Below are positions 1 through 7,716 of a DNA stretch of 42,696 nt, in pieces (the first letter of the stretch is position 1; each line of letters begins with the position of its first letter). A program made the translations under genes and the position numbers. The stretch spans positions 1-42,696 of the forward strand of contig NZ_VZRA01000008.1 in NCBI RefSeq assembly GCF_008802355.1. Direction: 5' to 3'. This DNA comes from Oryzomonas sagensis. Its GTDB lineage: Bacteria > Desulfobacterota > Desulfuromonadia > Geobacterales > Pseudopelobacteraceae. The notes under the pieces were generated by a model. It saw nothing but the letters and a program-made list of their open reading frames with translations, was not told the DNA's origin and searched no databases.

Positions 1-416
1 CGCAGAGCAATGCTGGGCGCGACTACAAACCGAAGAGCCACCGGAGCGGCTGGCTGCAGATTCACCCGATCAAGGCTCAGGACAACCAGCAGCAATGCTA
101 TCGCTGCCATGACCAGAAATACTGCACGGCGTGCCACAGCAAACTTCCCCAGGCCGGCCTGAAATCGCTGGGCTTCAAATCCCACAACAGCCAGGCGGTG
201 AACGGGAACAGATGGGGCATGGAGCATGCCACCGAAGCGCGGCGCAACCTGCAGGCATGCCAGACGTGCCATGCCGACGGCGACACCTGCAAGAAATGCC
301 ACAGCGCGACGACAGGCGGTGTGAACCCCCATCCGCGCGGCTTCAAGGGCGGCAACTACAAAGACAGAAGCGGCGGCAAGGTTTGCTTGCAGTGCCACCT
401 GTCGGGAACCTTTTAG
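1..416 (+). CDS. Multiheme c-type cytochrome, C-terminal part (5' end outside window)
   Basis: The frame is open from base 3 to the TAG at 414-416 and has no start in the window, so only the C-terminal ~137 residues are visible. They carry five CXXCH heme-attachment motifs (CYRCH, CTACH, CQTCH, CKKCH, CLQCH) in about 110 residues, a density typical of periplasmic or outer-surface multiheme cytochromes of metal-reducing bacteria. Covalent heme attachment means the protein is exported and matured by the Ccm/Ccs system. The next cytochrome gene starts 28 bp downstream on the same strand, so the two are probably cotranscribed and may form one electron-transfer module (inference). The total heme number, signal peptide and subfamily cannot be told from this fragment. 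An ATG/GTG inside the fragment (for example GTG at 198) would cut off two heme motifs and is not the true start. Confidence 0.9.
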   Translation, partial: QSNAGRDYKPKSHRSGWLQIHPIKAQDNQQQCYRCHDQKYCTACHSKLPQAGLKSLGFKSHNSQAVNGNRWGMEHATEARRNLQACQTCHADGDTCKKCHSATTGGVNPHPRGFKGGNYKDRSGGKVCLQCHLSGTF

Positions 417-444
417 GTAATTACCAACCAGAGGGAGGAAAACT

Positions 445-2238
445 ATGCAGATCAATAAGTTAAGCATGATGTTGCTGGGCGCGTTGTCTTGTGCCGTATT
501 ATTGAACGGCTGCGGCGCCAGCAGCAAAGAAGCGGGCGTGCTCCCAAGCGATGTGCCCAAGGTCGACGAAGCATTTTGTCTCGGGTGCCATAGCACCTGG
601 ATTGATAAAGTTGACGGTACGTCGATCGTTCAGGCGTATTTGGCTTCAAAGCATTTTGCAACCGGAGAGGTCGGTTGCCAGGATTGCCATGGCGGCGGTT
701 CCCAGCATAACGGTGTCGGCCCCATGCCCTTTCCGAGTCCCGACTCCGCCGGAATATGCTATGCCTGCCACAACCAGCCAATTCCCGGCAATGCATTTAA
801 AGATCCGTTTCTTTCCTTTGCCCCCGGCCATTTTTTCAATTATACCGCGGCGAACAACAGTTCTCCCACCACCACCAAGCAGGCTGAGTACGTAAGCAAA
901 AACTACACGAATGCCTGCACAAGTTGCCATAAGCCGCACAATCCGGCACCCGGTGTGGAACACTTCGACTGGGCAGGGTCCGGTCATGGCGACGTTCAGG
1001 CTGAAGCGGCACGACACTATGATTTCAAAAATGTGTTTGCTGGTTGCGCCGTCCGCTGCCATACGGCAACCGGTTATATCAACTATGTAACGTCCTCAGA
1101 CACAAACACCGCAATTTGGGCGGCTAGCGGCGACAAGACCCGTGAACCGGTCACGACCTGCAAATCATGTCACTCCAGCTACAATTTCAAAGGCAGTGTC
1201 CGCCAATTGAAGGCTTTTACTGCACCTTACACGGTTCCGGTGACATATCCGGACCACAACGCCTCCAACCTCTGCATGCGCTGCCATACGGGGACAACAT
1301 CCGGCGCTTCGGTCGCGGCGCTGAGCAGCTACTCCGCAGCGGGCCAGACCTCGCACCATGCTCCGGCCGCCCAGGTCTTTTACGGCTTTGCCTTCCATTT
1401 CTATACTTCTCACGTTAAGTACAATACCGGTTACAACAGGGGCAAATCCTTTGGTAACTGGAATCATGGCCGGCTGGGGGTAACTAATCCGGCAACGGGT
1501 AGCAATTTTATTGCAACCGAGGGCGCAGTGGGTACTGCGACGGATTCTGGTTCGAACGGTCCTTGCGTTGCCTGCCATTATGGCAATGCAAGTGCAGTGG
1601 GCGCTTTCCCCAATAGAAGTTCTCATACCCTGGATCCTTTCGTAACAGCCAAATCGACGACGTTGACCAATGTCGGTTGTTACGGCTGCCATGGTGGTGA
1701 TGGGAACCTGAGCGTACATGCTGATAATGAAAAGGCGAAGTTCGCTACCTACATGGATTTTGTCAACTTCACCCTGCAGCAGAACAATATCTTCGCAGAC
1801 GTCAACAATCGCACCTTCTCGAGGGATGTCACCGTTAGCGGAACATTGCCGGTTACCCCTGCAAGCACCGGCTTCGGCAGCGGTACGCAGATCAAGTCAT
1901 GGAATAGAGTCGGTCCTGTTTCAGGGACGCCATCGGCCAAATTCAACATGGGAGCGGCGTACAACTACTACCTGTTCGCCTCGGACGCTGGCCTGCATGT
2001 CCATAACCGCGGTTATGTGCGCACGGTTATGTTCGATATAGTCCAGTACCTGCAGACCGGCACCTTGAATCCAAATGTCGGCATCAGTTTTACCGCCTAT
2101 TCGACAGCCCACCCTAATCCTTCGGTCACCGTCAACGGTGTTGCTTACCCGGTAAGTATTAGCTCGGTGAAGTCGGCACTGCAGTCGGGCGGTAAACGTC
2201 GGGTGCCAAGCGTAGATAATGTTAATGGTTTTTACTAA
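445..2238 (+). CDS. Nine-heme c-type cytochrome lipoprotein
   Basis: This 597-residue protein starts at an ATG preceded by GAGGGAGG. Its N-terminus is a lipoprotein signal: a hydrophobic stretch ending LLNGC, with the lipidated Cys near residue 23, so the mature protein is anchored in the outer membrane or periplasmic face. Eight CXXCH motifs (CLGCH, CQDCH, CYACH, CTSCH, CKSCH, CMRCH, CVACH, CYGCH) plus one CX3CH (Cys201-Cys205-His206) suggest nine hemes. The last ~170 residues have no heme motif. Lipoprotein multiheme cytochromes of Geobacter carry electrons across the outer membrane to extracellular acceptors or partner cytochromes; that role is inferred here from architecture and from the upstream multiheme gene. 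No porin-like partner is visible in the window. I cannot match it to a named Omc/Oma/Ext protein. A strong terminator follows the stop. Confidence 0.92.
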   Translation: MQINKLSMMLLGALSCAVLLNGCGASSKEAGVLPSDVPKVDEAFCLGCHSTWIDKVDGTSIVQAYLASKHFATGEVGCQDCHGGGSQHNGVGPMPFPSPDSAGICYACHNQPIPGNAFKDPFLSFAPGHFFNYTAANNSSPTTTKQAEYVSKNYTNACTSCHKPHNPAPGVEHFDWAGSGHGDVQAEAARHYDFKNVFAGCAVRCHTATGYINYVTSSDTNTAIWAASGDKTREPVTTCKSCHSSYNFKGSVRQLKAFTAPYTVPVTYPDHNASNLCMRCHTGTTSGASVAALSSYSAAGQTSHHAPAAQVFYGFAFHFYTSHVKYNTGYNRGKSFGNWNHGRLGVTNPATGSNFIATEGAVGTATDSGSNGPCVACHYGNASAVGAFPNRSSHTLDPFVTAKSTTLTNVGCYGCHGGDGNLSVHADNEKAKFATYMDFVNFTLQQNNIFADVNNRTFSRDVTVSGTLPVTPASTGFGSGTQIKSWNRVGPVSGTPSAKFNMGAAYNYYLFASDAGLHVHNRGYVRTVMFDIVQYLQTGTLNPNVGISFTAYSTAHPNPSVTVNGVAYPVSISSVKSALQSGGKRRVPSVDNVNGFY

Positions 2239-2268
2239 AATTGGATTTTAGTCCATGATGTAATCCGA

Positions 2269-2299
2269 CCCCGCCTCGAAAGAGGCGGGGTTTTTCTTG
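2269..2299 (+). terminator. Rho-independent terminator after the cytochrome pair
   Basis: A perfect 9-bp GC-rich stem (CCCCGCCTC at 2269-2277 with GAGGCGGGG at 2282-2290) with a GAAA loop is followed at once by TTTTTCTT. It lies 30 bp after the stop of the nine-heme cytochrome and has textbook form for plus-strand termination. Confidence 0.93.
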
Positions 2300-2471
2300 T
2301 TTTAGCTGGTGTGGCGTTATCATTTTCCGCGGCATCGAGATGAGACGTCTGGTGGAACGATTTTGCACTGCCACGCCGGGAATGTTCCGTATACATTATG
2401 TGCAATTTGTCTGCATCGGATTATAGTATTTAGAGTGAGAAGAGGCGTATCGGGCGGGGAGGTGCTACATC

Positions 2472-3020
2472 ATGCAGGTACTTGAGGAATACAGTACCGT
2501 CAGCATCGTACTCAAGTTCACGCATATCATTTCATCCTGCATCTGGTTTGGGACCGTCGTCTGTATCGGGGTTCTGCTCTATCTCAACCATGAATCCGGC
2601 AGCACCGCGGAGTTGAACGCCTTCAACCTGGGAATCCACTATCTGGACAACTATCTGATCGGTCCGTCGGTGATCATCAGTATATTGAGCGGAGTATTTC
2701 TCTGCTTCTGCAAAAAACTGCAATTATTTGCCTGCCGGTGGGTGATCAAAAAATGGCTGGGCAGCCTGATTGCCGTGGCATTCGGCCTGATATGGCTTGC
2801 CCCGTGGTTGCGGGAGTTGGAGATCATCTGTAAGATCAACCAGTTCATGGTCTTTACCATACCCGGCTACTATCGCACCTATTACCTGAACCATATCAGT
2901 CTCGTGGTCCAGGAAATCATGTTGCTCTACCTGATTCTCATCTCCCTCTTGAAACCATGTGCCGACCATAAGAATTGCATCCACTGCCGGGAGCGCTTCG
3001 GTTACAGAAAAGATGAGTGA
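2472..3020 (+). CDS. Four-helix integral membrane protein, DUF2269-like
   Basis: A 182-residue protein starting at an ATG with a good upstream GGGGAGG. It shows four hydrophobic segments at about residues 14-36, 62-82, 92-112 and 142-162, so it is an inner-membrane protein. The first helix, with a THIISSCIWFG pattern, resembles the DUF2269/predicted integral membrane family, in which a His and a Trp-x-Gly lie in helix 1. The C-terminal tail is soluble and contains three cysteines (C-x5-C-x2-C near residue 165), which could bind a metal or be redox active; this is inference. Its function is unknown. It stands alone between the cytochrome terminator and a convergent gene. Confidence 0.7.
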   Translation: MQVLEEYSTVSIVLKFTHIISSCIWFGTVVCIGVLLYLNHESGSTAELNAFNLGIHYLDNYLIGPSVIISILSGVFLCFCKKLQLFACRWVIKKWLGSLIAVAFGLIWLAPWLRELEIICKINQFMVFTIPGYYRTYYLNHISLVVQEIMLLYLILISLLKPCADHKNCIHCRERFGYRKDE

Positions 3021-3047
3021 CAAGCCGCTTTCGGCGCCTCTGCCGTT

Positions 3048-3068
3048 CCCTGACCCGGTGGGTCAGGG
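3048..3068. repeat. Inverted repeat between convergent genes
   Basis: CCCTGACCC (3048-3056) and GGGTCAGGG (3060-3068) form a perfect 9-bp stem with a 3-nt loop. The right arm includes the stop codon of the minus-strand gene. There is no T-tract on either side, so this may be a weak bidirectional terminator or an mRNA 3' end stabiliser. Confidence 0.6.
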
Positions 3069-3830
3069 GGCTGTAATGACCAGACGGAATCCCACGTCAT
3101 AGGTATGCACCTCCGGCGCCAGAGAACTGCGCACCGAAGCCCTGACACTCTTGGGGAGCATGAACCAGCCGCCGCCACGGATGACGCGGTTCGAGCCGGT
3201 TGAAGGCCCCTGGGGATTGTCCTTGATGCTGGAAAATTTTTCGTCATACCAATCGCTGACCCATTCCCAGACATTGCCGCTCATGTCGTAGATGCCCAGA
3301 CCGTTGGGCCGCTTCCTCGCCACACGTTGGGTGCGGTCGCCCGAGGTGCTGAAGTACCATGCCACGGCCTCCGCATCGTTGCCGCCGCAGAATTTTTCGC
3401 TCTTGCCGCCGCTACGGCAGGCGTACTCCCATTCTGCCTCGGTAGGCAGGCGGTACTCCTTACCGCTTAGTTTGTTAAGCTTGCTGATGAACTCCTGCAC
3501 GTCATTCCAGCTTACGTTCTCCGCCGGGCAATCGTCGCCGCAGCTCTTGAAAAACGACGGATTGTTCCCCATCACCACTTTCCATTGGTTCTGGGTCGTT
3601 TCCTGCTTTGCCATGCTGAAGTCGGAGACGCAGACATCGTGAGGCGGTTTTTCGTTGCTGGCGCCGTCGCCAAAGGTGTCGCCCATCTTGAAACAGCCGC
3701 CGGTGACGCGGGCAAACCGGATGCCGGTAGTGGCATCGGTATAATCCTTGGCAGCCTCTCCAAAGGACGGCGCTGCTGCAAGCAGGGGCATGAACCCAAT
3801 GCAGGCCGCAACAAACAACAATTTTTTCAT
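3063..3830 (-). CDS. Exported formylglycine-generating-enzyme-like (SUMF1 domain) protein, catalytic cysteines absent
   Basis: I choose the ATG at 3830 because GGAGG lies 7 nt upstream and the product then begins with a classical signal peptide (MKKLLF, hydrophobic core, cleavage near residue 24); an in-frame ATG at 3848 is less likely. The 255-residue product is a SUMF1/FGE-sulfatase fold: an early ETTQNQW segment, NPSFF, VSWNDVQEF, RLPTEAEWEYACR, and the C-terminal GNVWEWVSDWY, RVIRGGGW and VGFRLV motifs. In true formylglycine-generating enzymes the segment after the GGSF-like motif holds the catalytic cysteine pair; here that stretch (GGGWFMLPKSVRASVRSS) has no Cys. It is therefore likely a non-catalytic binding or scaffold member of the family. 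Two Cys occur earlier (SCGDDCP) and could form a disulfide. No sulfatase gene is adjacent. Confidence 0.85.
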   Translation of the reverse strand: MKKLLFVAACIGFMPLLAAAPSFGEAAKDYTDATTGIRFARVTGGCFKMGDTFGDGASNEKPPHDVCVSDFSMAKQETTQNQWKVVMGNNPSFFKSCGDDCPAENVSWNDVQEFISKLNKLSGKEYRLPTEAEWEYACRSGGKSEKFCGGNDAEAVAWYFSTSGDRTQRVARKRPNGLGIYDMSGNVWEWVSDWYDEKFSSIKDNPQGPSTGSNRVIRGGGWFMLPKSVRASVRSSLAPEVHTYDVGFRLVITAP

Positions 3831-3984
3831 GACAATGCCTCCCTCCATTTCTTCTCAGCATCGATAGCTGCTCACGGCCCCAAGGGCGCGAATGCCGCAG
3901 CCGTATCCAGGGGGATGCGCCGCCGATGCCGCGCAGTTTACAATATGCCTTATTTTTGTCCTTTTTACATTATCAAAACTAGGG

Positions 3985-4013
3985 TTGAAAGTGCTATGGG
4001 AAATTGATATAGT
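3985..4013 (+). promoter_or_regulatory. Sigma-70-type promoter for ilvE
   Basis: TTGAAA (3985-3990) and TATAGT (4008-4013) are separated by exactly 17 bp. Transcription would start near 4020, giving a leader of about 50 nt to the ilvE start at 4069. Confidence 0.8.
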
Positions 4014-4032
4014 TTCTAGACAAATTATTACG

Positions 4033-4045
4033 ATGACATTGTCAT
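4033..4045. promoter_or_regulatory. 13-bp palindrome in the ilvE leader (possible operator)
   Basis: ATGACATTGTCAT is a perfect 6+6 inverted repeat around one central T, placed about 15-25 bp after the predicted transcription start. Its position fits a repressor site; it could equally be chance or a small mRNA hairpin. Confidence 0.4.
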
Positions 4046-4068
4046 GGCATCATTTCCGGAGGCGCTTC

Positions 4069-5139
4069 ATGGATATTTCAGTACTACCGTTGTCCGCTGA
4101 TAAGATGAAGGCAAAATTCAAGGACGAATCGCATCTCGGCTTTGGCAAGATATTTACCGATCGGATGTTTCTGGCCGAATGGAGTGCCGGTAAAGGGTGG
4201 CACGATGCCCGCGTCAAACCTTACGAGCCGTTCGTGCTCGACCCGGCTTGCCTGGTGTTTCACTATGCCCAGGAAATTTTCGAAGGACTCAAGGCCTACA
4301 AGTGGGATGACGGCAGGGTTGCCCTGTTTCGCCCCGAGATGAACGCCCGGCGTTTTCAAACCTCGGCGGAACGTCTCTGCATGCCCGAGGTCCCCGAAGA
4401 TCTCTTTTTGAACGGCATCGAGAAGCTGGTTTCGCTGGAGCGCGACTGGATTCCCACCGCCCCCGGAACCTCCCTCTATATCCGGCCCGCCATGATCGCC
4501 GTTGAGCCGGTATTGGGGGTGAAAACCTCCGATCATTACTATTTCTATGTCATCGCCTCACCGGTGGGCGCCTATTATGCCGCCGGATTCAATCCGGTCA
4601 GCATCCTGGTGGAAGACAAGTATGTGCGCGCCACGCCGGGCGGCACCGGCGAAGCCAAGACCGGCGGTAATTATGCCAGCTCGATGAAGGCCGGCCAGGA
4701 TGCCAAGAAAAGGGGATTCGATCAAGTGCTCTGGCTGGACGGCCGTGAACGGCGCTACATCGAAGAGGTCGGGGCCATGAATATGTTCTTCGTCTACGGC
4801 AACCACATCGTCACCGCCCCCTTGGCCGGTTCGATCCTTGCCGGTGTTACCCGCGACTCGGTGCTCAAGCTGGCCACGACCCTGGGATGCACGGTGGAGG
4901 AACGCCCCATCGATGTCAACGAACTGATGGCCGACTTCAAGAGCGGCAAGGTCACCGAGGCCTTCGGCAGCGGTACGGCAGCGGTGATTACGCCGGTCGG
5001 CAAACTCTGCTACAAGGACGAGTGCGTCTCGGTGGGGCAAGGGGTGGGGCGCCTGACCCAACGGCTGTACGATACCCTGACCGGCATCCAGACCGGCAAG
5101 ATCGCCGATACGTTCGACTGGGTGCGTTTTGTAGCCTGA
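4069..5139 (+). CDS. ilvE: Branched-chain amino acid aminotransferase
   Basis: The start at 4069 has GGAGG 8 nt upstream and matches the family N-terminus; an ATG in the same frame at 3892 would run through the promoter. The 356-residue product is a class IV PLP aminotransferase of the longer BCAT type. Visible motifs are FEGLKAY, the substrate-site segment around LYIRP, the lysine that binds PLP in EAKTGGNYA (Lys197), LWLDG, the EEVGAMN segment and GSGTAAVITP. It interconverts Leu/Ile/Val and their 2-oxo acids with 2-oxoglutarate/glutamate in the cytosol. No other ilv or leu gene is next to it, so it is probably a single-gene unit with its own promoter and a GC-rich hairpin after the stop. 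Confidence 0.95.
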   Translation: MDISVLPLSADKMKAKFKDESHLGFGKIFTDRMFLAEWSAGKGWHDARVKPYEPFVLDPACLVFHYAQEIFEGLKAYKWDDGRVALFRPEMNARRFQTSAERLCMPEVPEDLFLNGIEKLVSLERDWIPTAPGTSLYIRPAMIAVEPVLGVKTSDHYYFYVIASPVGAYYAAGFNPVSILVEDKYVRATPGGTGEAKTGGNYASSMKAGQDAKKRGFDQVLWLDGRERRYIEEVGAMNMFFVYGNHIVTAPLAGSILAGVTRDSVLKLATTLGCTVEERPIDVNELMADFKSGKVTEAFGSGTAAVITPVGKLCYKDECVSVGQGVGRLTQRLYDTLTGIQTGKIADTFDWVRFVA

Positions 5140-5151
5140 AAATGACTGAAT

Positions 5152-5181
5152 CGGGGGAGCGGCACGTCAACCGCTCCCCCG
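5152..5181 (+). terminator. GC-rich hairpin after ilvE
   Basis: CGGGGGAGCGG (5152-5162) pairs perfectly with CCGCTCCCCCG (5171-5181) over an 8-nt loop. No T-run follows, so termination may be partial and the next small genes could receive read-through. Confidence 0.6.
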
Positions 5182-5197
5182 GCCTATGAGGGTAACC

Positions 5198-5380
5198 ATG
5201 TCCCCCAGGAACAAGGAAATGAAGCAGGCCTCCCCCAACCGGTTGTGCGGTTCGTGTCGCCGCACGTGCAAACAGGCGGCAAATGCCGTCGTTGCCAAGT
5301 GCCCCCGTTACTACCCCTTCAGCCGTACCACCCAGAAACCTGAATTTACATGGAAACAGCTCGACCTGGGCCTCTTTTAG
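5198..5380 (+). CDS. Small Cys-rich protein of unknown function
   Basis: The second of two close ATGs (5198) has GAGGGT at a proper distance and is preferred to 5186. The 60-residue product is basic in its first half and contains three cysteines in a CGSCRRTC arrangement near residues 18-24 and a fourth in a CPRYYPF motif about 18 residues later. Four cysteines in this layout could hold a zinc or iron-sulfur site; this is inference. The end of the gene overlaps the ferredoxin gene by 31 bp, so the two are probably translated together. I do not recognise a named family. Confidence 0.6.
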   Translation: MSPRNKEMKQASPNRLCGSCRRTCKQAANAVVAKCPRYYPFSRTTQKPEFTWKQLDLGLF

Positions 5381-5586
5381 GCTCCTCTCCGTCGGTACCC
5401 CGCGTGGCCGTCGGTCGCTGCTCCGGTTGCGGCCGGTGCGTGGCCGCCTGTCTGCTGCATGTGGTAACGCTTGAACAACAGGGATACCGCAAGGCGGCCC
5501 GCATCGTGTCCGCGGAGCGCTGCACCCGCTGCGGCGCCTGTGTCGCGAGTTGCCCCATCGGCGCACTCATTACGGACACCCCCTAG
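5350..5586 (+). CDS. Small 2[4Fe-4S] ferredoxin-like protein
   Basis: A 78-residue protein with two typical cluster-binding motifs, CSGCGRCVAAC (near residue 24) and CTRCGACVASCP (near residue 58). Each fits CX2CX2CX3C, so it should bind two [4Fe-4S] clusters and carry electrons in the cytosol or as a subunit of a larger enzyme. The usual proline after the first motif is replaced by Leu, and ~17 residues separate the motifs more widely than in clostridial ferredoxins. The ATG at 5350 has only a weak ribosome site and lies within the previous gene, suggesting translational coupling; a GTG at 5404 is an alternative start. The stop shares the palindrome CTAG (5583-5586) with the stop of the convergent gene. 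Confidence 0.85.
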   Translation: METARPGPLLGSSPSVPRVAVGRCSGCGRCVAACLLHVVTLEQQGYRKAARIVSAERCTRCGACVASCPIGALITDTP

Positions 5587-7652
5587 AACTTCACCAGCGG
5601 CCACAGGCTGGCGTAGTCGTCCGTCCAGGGCCGGGCCGCCGCCGGCGGTAGCGGCGCGAGCCTGCCCCGCAGTGCGGCATCGTTCATGAATTCCGCGTTC
5701 TTGGTGAGCAGTATCCAGTCGGCCTTGAAGATACCGTTTGGGCTATCGGCCGGCGAACTGACGGACGCCACGCGAAAGCCTTCCCGTTCTCCCTCGGTTC
5801 TGATGAGGGGGGGGAGGTCGAGGAAACGGTTGGTGACATTGATGGCGATGATGCCGTCAGGGCGCAGATGGCGGCCGTACACGGCGAAACATTCCCTGGT
5901 CAGGAGGTGGATCGGGATGGCGTCGCTGCTGAAGGCATCCACCACCATGATGTCGAATTGCTGCGGCCGCCCCGCTGCAAGTTCCGCTTCCAGCAGCAAA
6001 CGCGCGTCGCCGGTAGCCGTCTCGATCCGGGCGGCGGAATCGGCAAGGTAGGAAAAACGTTCCCGGGCAATGGCGATGACCGCCGGGTTGATCTCATAAA
6101 AGCGGAACAGATCGTCCGGATGTCCGTACACCGCGATGGAACCGGTCCCGAGACCGATAACGCCGACCCGTAACGGCAGGCGGAGCGCGCGGCGCGGGTG
6201 GAGGAGCAGGGCAAGCCCGGCGCCGCTCCGGGGGCCATAGTACGACGTGGCGAGGCGGCGTCTCCCCGGTTCCACGAACTGGATGCCGTGGGTGATGGCA
6301 CCATGCATCAAGGTCCGCATTTCGCCGGAGTTTTCCTGGTGCTTTACCACCCGCAGGACCCCGTAAAAATTGCGGGTGACCGTGTCGGTATAGGGCGTAT
6401 AACTCAGCAGCGGGCGTGCCGTAGTCATGACGAGCAGAGCGATGCCGCAGCCGGCAAGCGGCAATAGCCAGCGCGGGGCGCGGCTGAAGAAGCCGCTTCG
6501 GCGCCAAGCGGCAACAACGGTGAGACAGATGGCCCACCACGTGACCGGATACTCCCAGAAGTTGGTGAAAAGGGCCGGCGCGGCCAGCGCGACGAACATG
6601 CCGCCCAGCGCCCCGCCTGCCGCTAGCGCCAGGTAAAAGGTCGTCAGGCGGGTGGGGTGGGGGCGGGAGCGCACCAGTTCGCCGTGGCAGACCATGCAGC
6701 CGGCGAACAGTGCGGCGAGGTAGACGACGACCTGCAGCGGCAATGACACCCTGGCGCCCAAAGCGAAGGCCGAGCAGGCGGGGACCAGAAAGCCGGGCAG
6801 AAGGATGCCCCACAGAACCCGGTTATAACTCTGGTCGTTGCGGAAACAGATAACGAAGCTGAGCAGGTAGAGGGCGAGGGGGGCCACCCAGAGAAAAGGG
6901 ATCACCGCCACCTCCTGGCAGAGCTGGTTCGTTGTCGCCAGCAGCAGGGCGGAACCGCATGCCGAGAGCAGCAGCCAGAATAACAGGTCTACGGCTGAGA
7001 TCGCCGGCCCGGTCGCATCCTCTCTCCGTTCAGGTTGACCGCCATTTGTGGCTATGGCGCCGCGAAATGTGCCGGAGAGAACCGGCCGCAGGACGCAGGC
7101 GGCACAGGCCAAGCTGTAGAGGCCGAACCCCCAGCTCCAGACAATGGCCTGATGCCGGAGGGAGAGCAGGGGCTCGACGATGAACGGGTAGCTTGCAAGG
7201 GCCAACAGCGAGGCGACGTTGGAGAGGGAGTAGAGCCGGTAGGGCGAATGCTTCGGAAAATCGTGCTGGAACCAGTGTTGAACAAGGGGAGCTGAGGCGC
7301 AGAGCGTGAGGTACGGCAATCCGACGGTGGCCGCCAGGAGCGCAAGGATCGTCGGTGCGGGGGGGCTCCCCGAAGCGGGTTTCCAGATATCCGCGGCGGG
7401 AGCGACCGGCAACAGGATGAGGGACGCGATCAGGAGCACGCCATGGAGGCAGGCCTGCCGCGTCCGGCTCAGGGTCGAGACGCCATGGGCATAGGAGTAG
7501 CCGGCCAAAAGCCCGACCTGGAAGAAAACCATGCAGGTCGCCCAGACGGCAGGCCCGCCGCCGAACCAGGGAAGGATGGAACGGCCGACAAGCGGCTGGA
7601 GTTGGAACAGGAGGAACGAACCGAGGAAGATCGTGATGGTATGCAGGGGCAT
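5583..7652 (-). CDS. Fused multi-pass membrane protein / spermidine-synthase-like methyltransferase-fold protein
   Basis: The frame is open further upstream but the real start is the ATG at 7652, which has GGAGG six nt before it and begins the hydrophobic sequence. The 689-residue product has about a dozen membrane helices in residues 1-430, resembling the MFS-like part of fused MFS/spermidine synthases, then a soluble C-terminal domain. That domain has the nucleotide-binding motif VIGLGTGSIA, an acidic strand end FYEINP, GDARLLLE and VVDAFSSDAIPIHLLT, which are the spermidine synthase landmarks. Substrate and activity of these fused proteins are generally not established; aminopropyl transfer is only a possibility. 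It is the last gene of a minus-strand run with a ferritin-like and a TPR protein, 64 bp after the latter. Confidence 0.85.
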   Translation of the reverse strand: MPLHTITIFLGSFLLFQLQPLVGRSILPWFGGGPAVWATCMVFFQVGLLAGYSYAHGVSTLSRTRQACLHGVLLIASLILLPVAPAADIWKPASGSPPAPTILALLAATVGLPYLTLCASAPLVQHWFQHDFPKHSPYRLYSLSNVASLLALASYPFIVEPLLSLRHQAIVWSWGFGLYSLACAACVLRPVLSGTFRGAIATNGGQPERREDATGPAISAVDLLFWLLLSACGSALLLATTNQLCQEVAVIPFLWVAPLALYLLSFVICFRNDQSYNRVLWGILLPGFLVPACSAFALGARVSLPLQVVVYLAALFAGCMVCHGELVRSRPHPTRLTTFYLALAAGGALGGMFVALAAPALFTNFWEYPVTWWAICLTVVAAWRRSGFFSRAPRWLLPLAGCGIALLVMTTARPLLSYTPYTDTVTRNFYGVLRVVKHQENSGEMRTLMHGAITHGIQFVEPGRRRLATSYYGPRSGAGLALLLHPRRALRLPLRVGVIGLGTGSIAVYGHPDDLFRFYEINPAVIAIARERFSYLADSAARIETATGDARLLLEAELAAGRPQQFDIMVVDAFSSDAIPIHLLTRECFAVYGRHLRPDGIIAINVTNRFLDLPPLIRTEGEREGFRVASVSSPADSPNGIFKADWILLTKNAEFMNDAALRGRLAPLPPAAARPWTDDYASLWPLVKF

Positions 7653-7716
7653 CGCTTCCTCCCGAGGCTGTACCTCTTTCTGGGGTTCCTCTATCTCGAG
7701 CCAAACGCACGGAACG

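Noticed and set aside
2472-3020. Cytochrome b-type heme protein
   Set aside because: The four helices contain too few paired histidines for a bis-His cytochrome b; the DUF2269-like call fits better.
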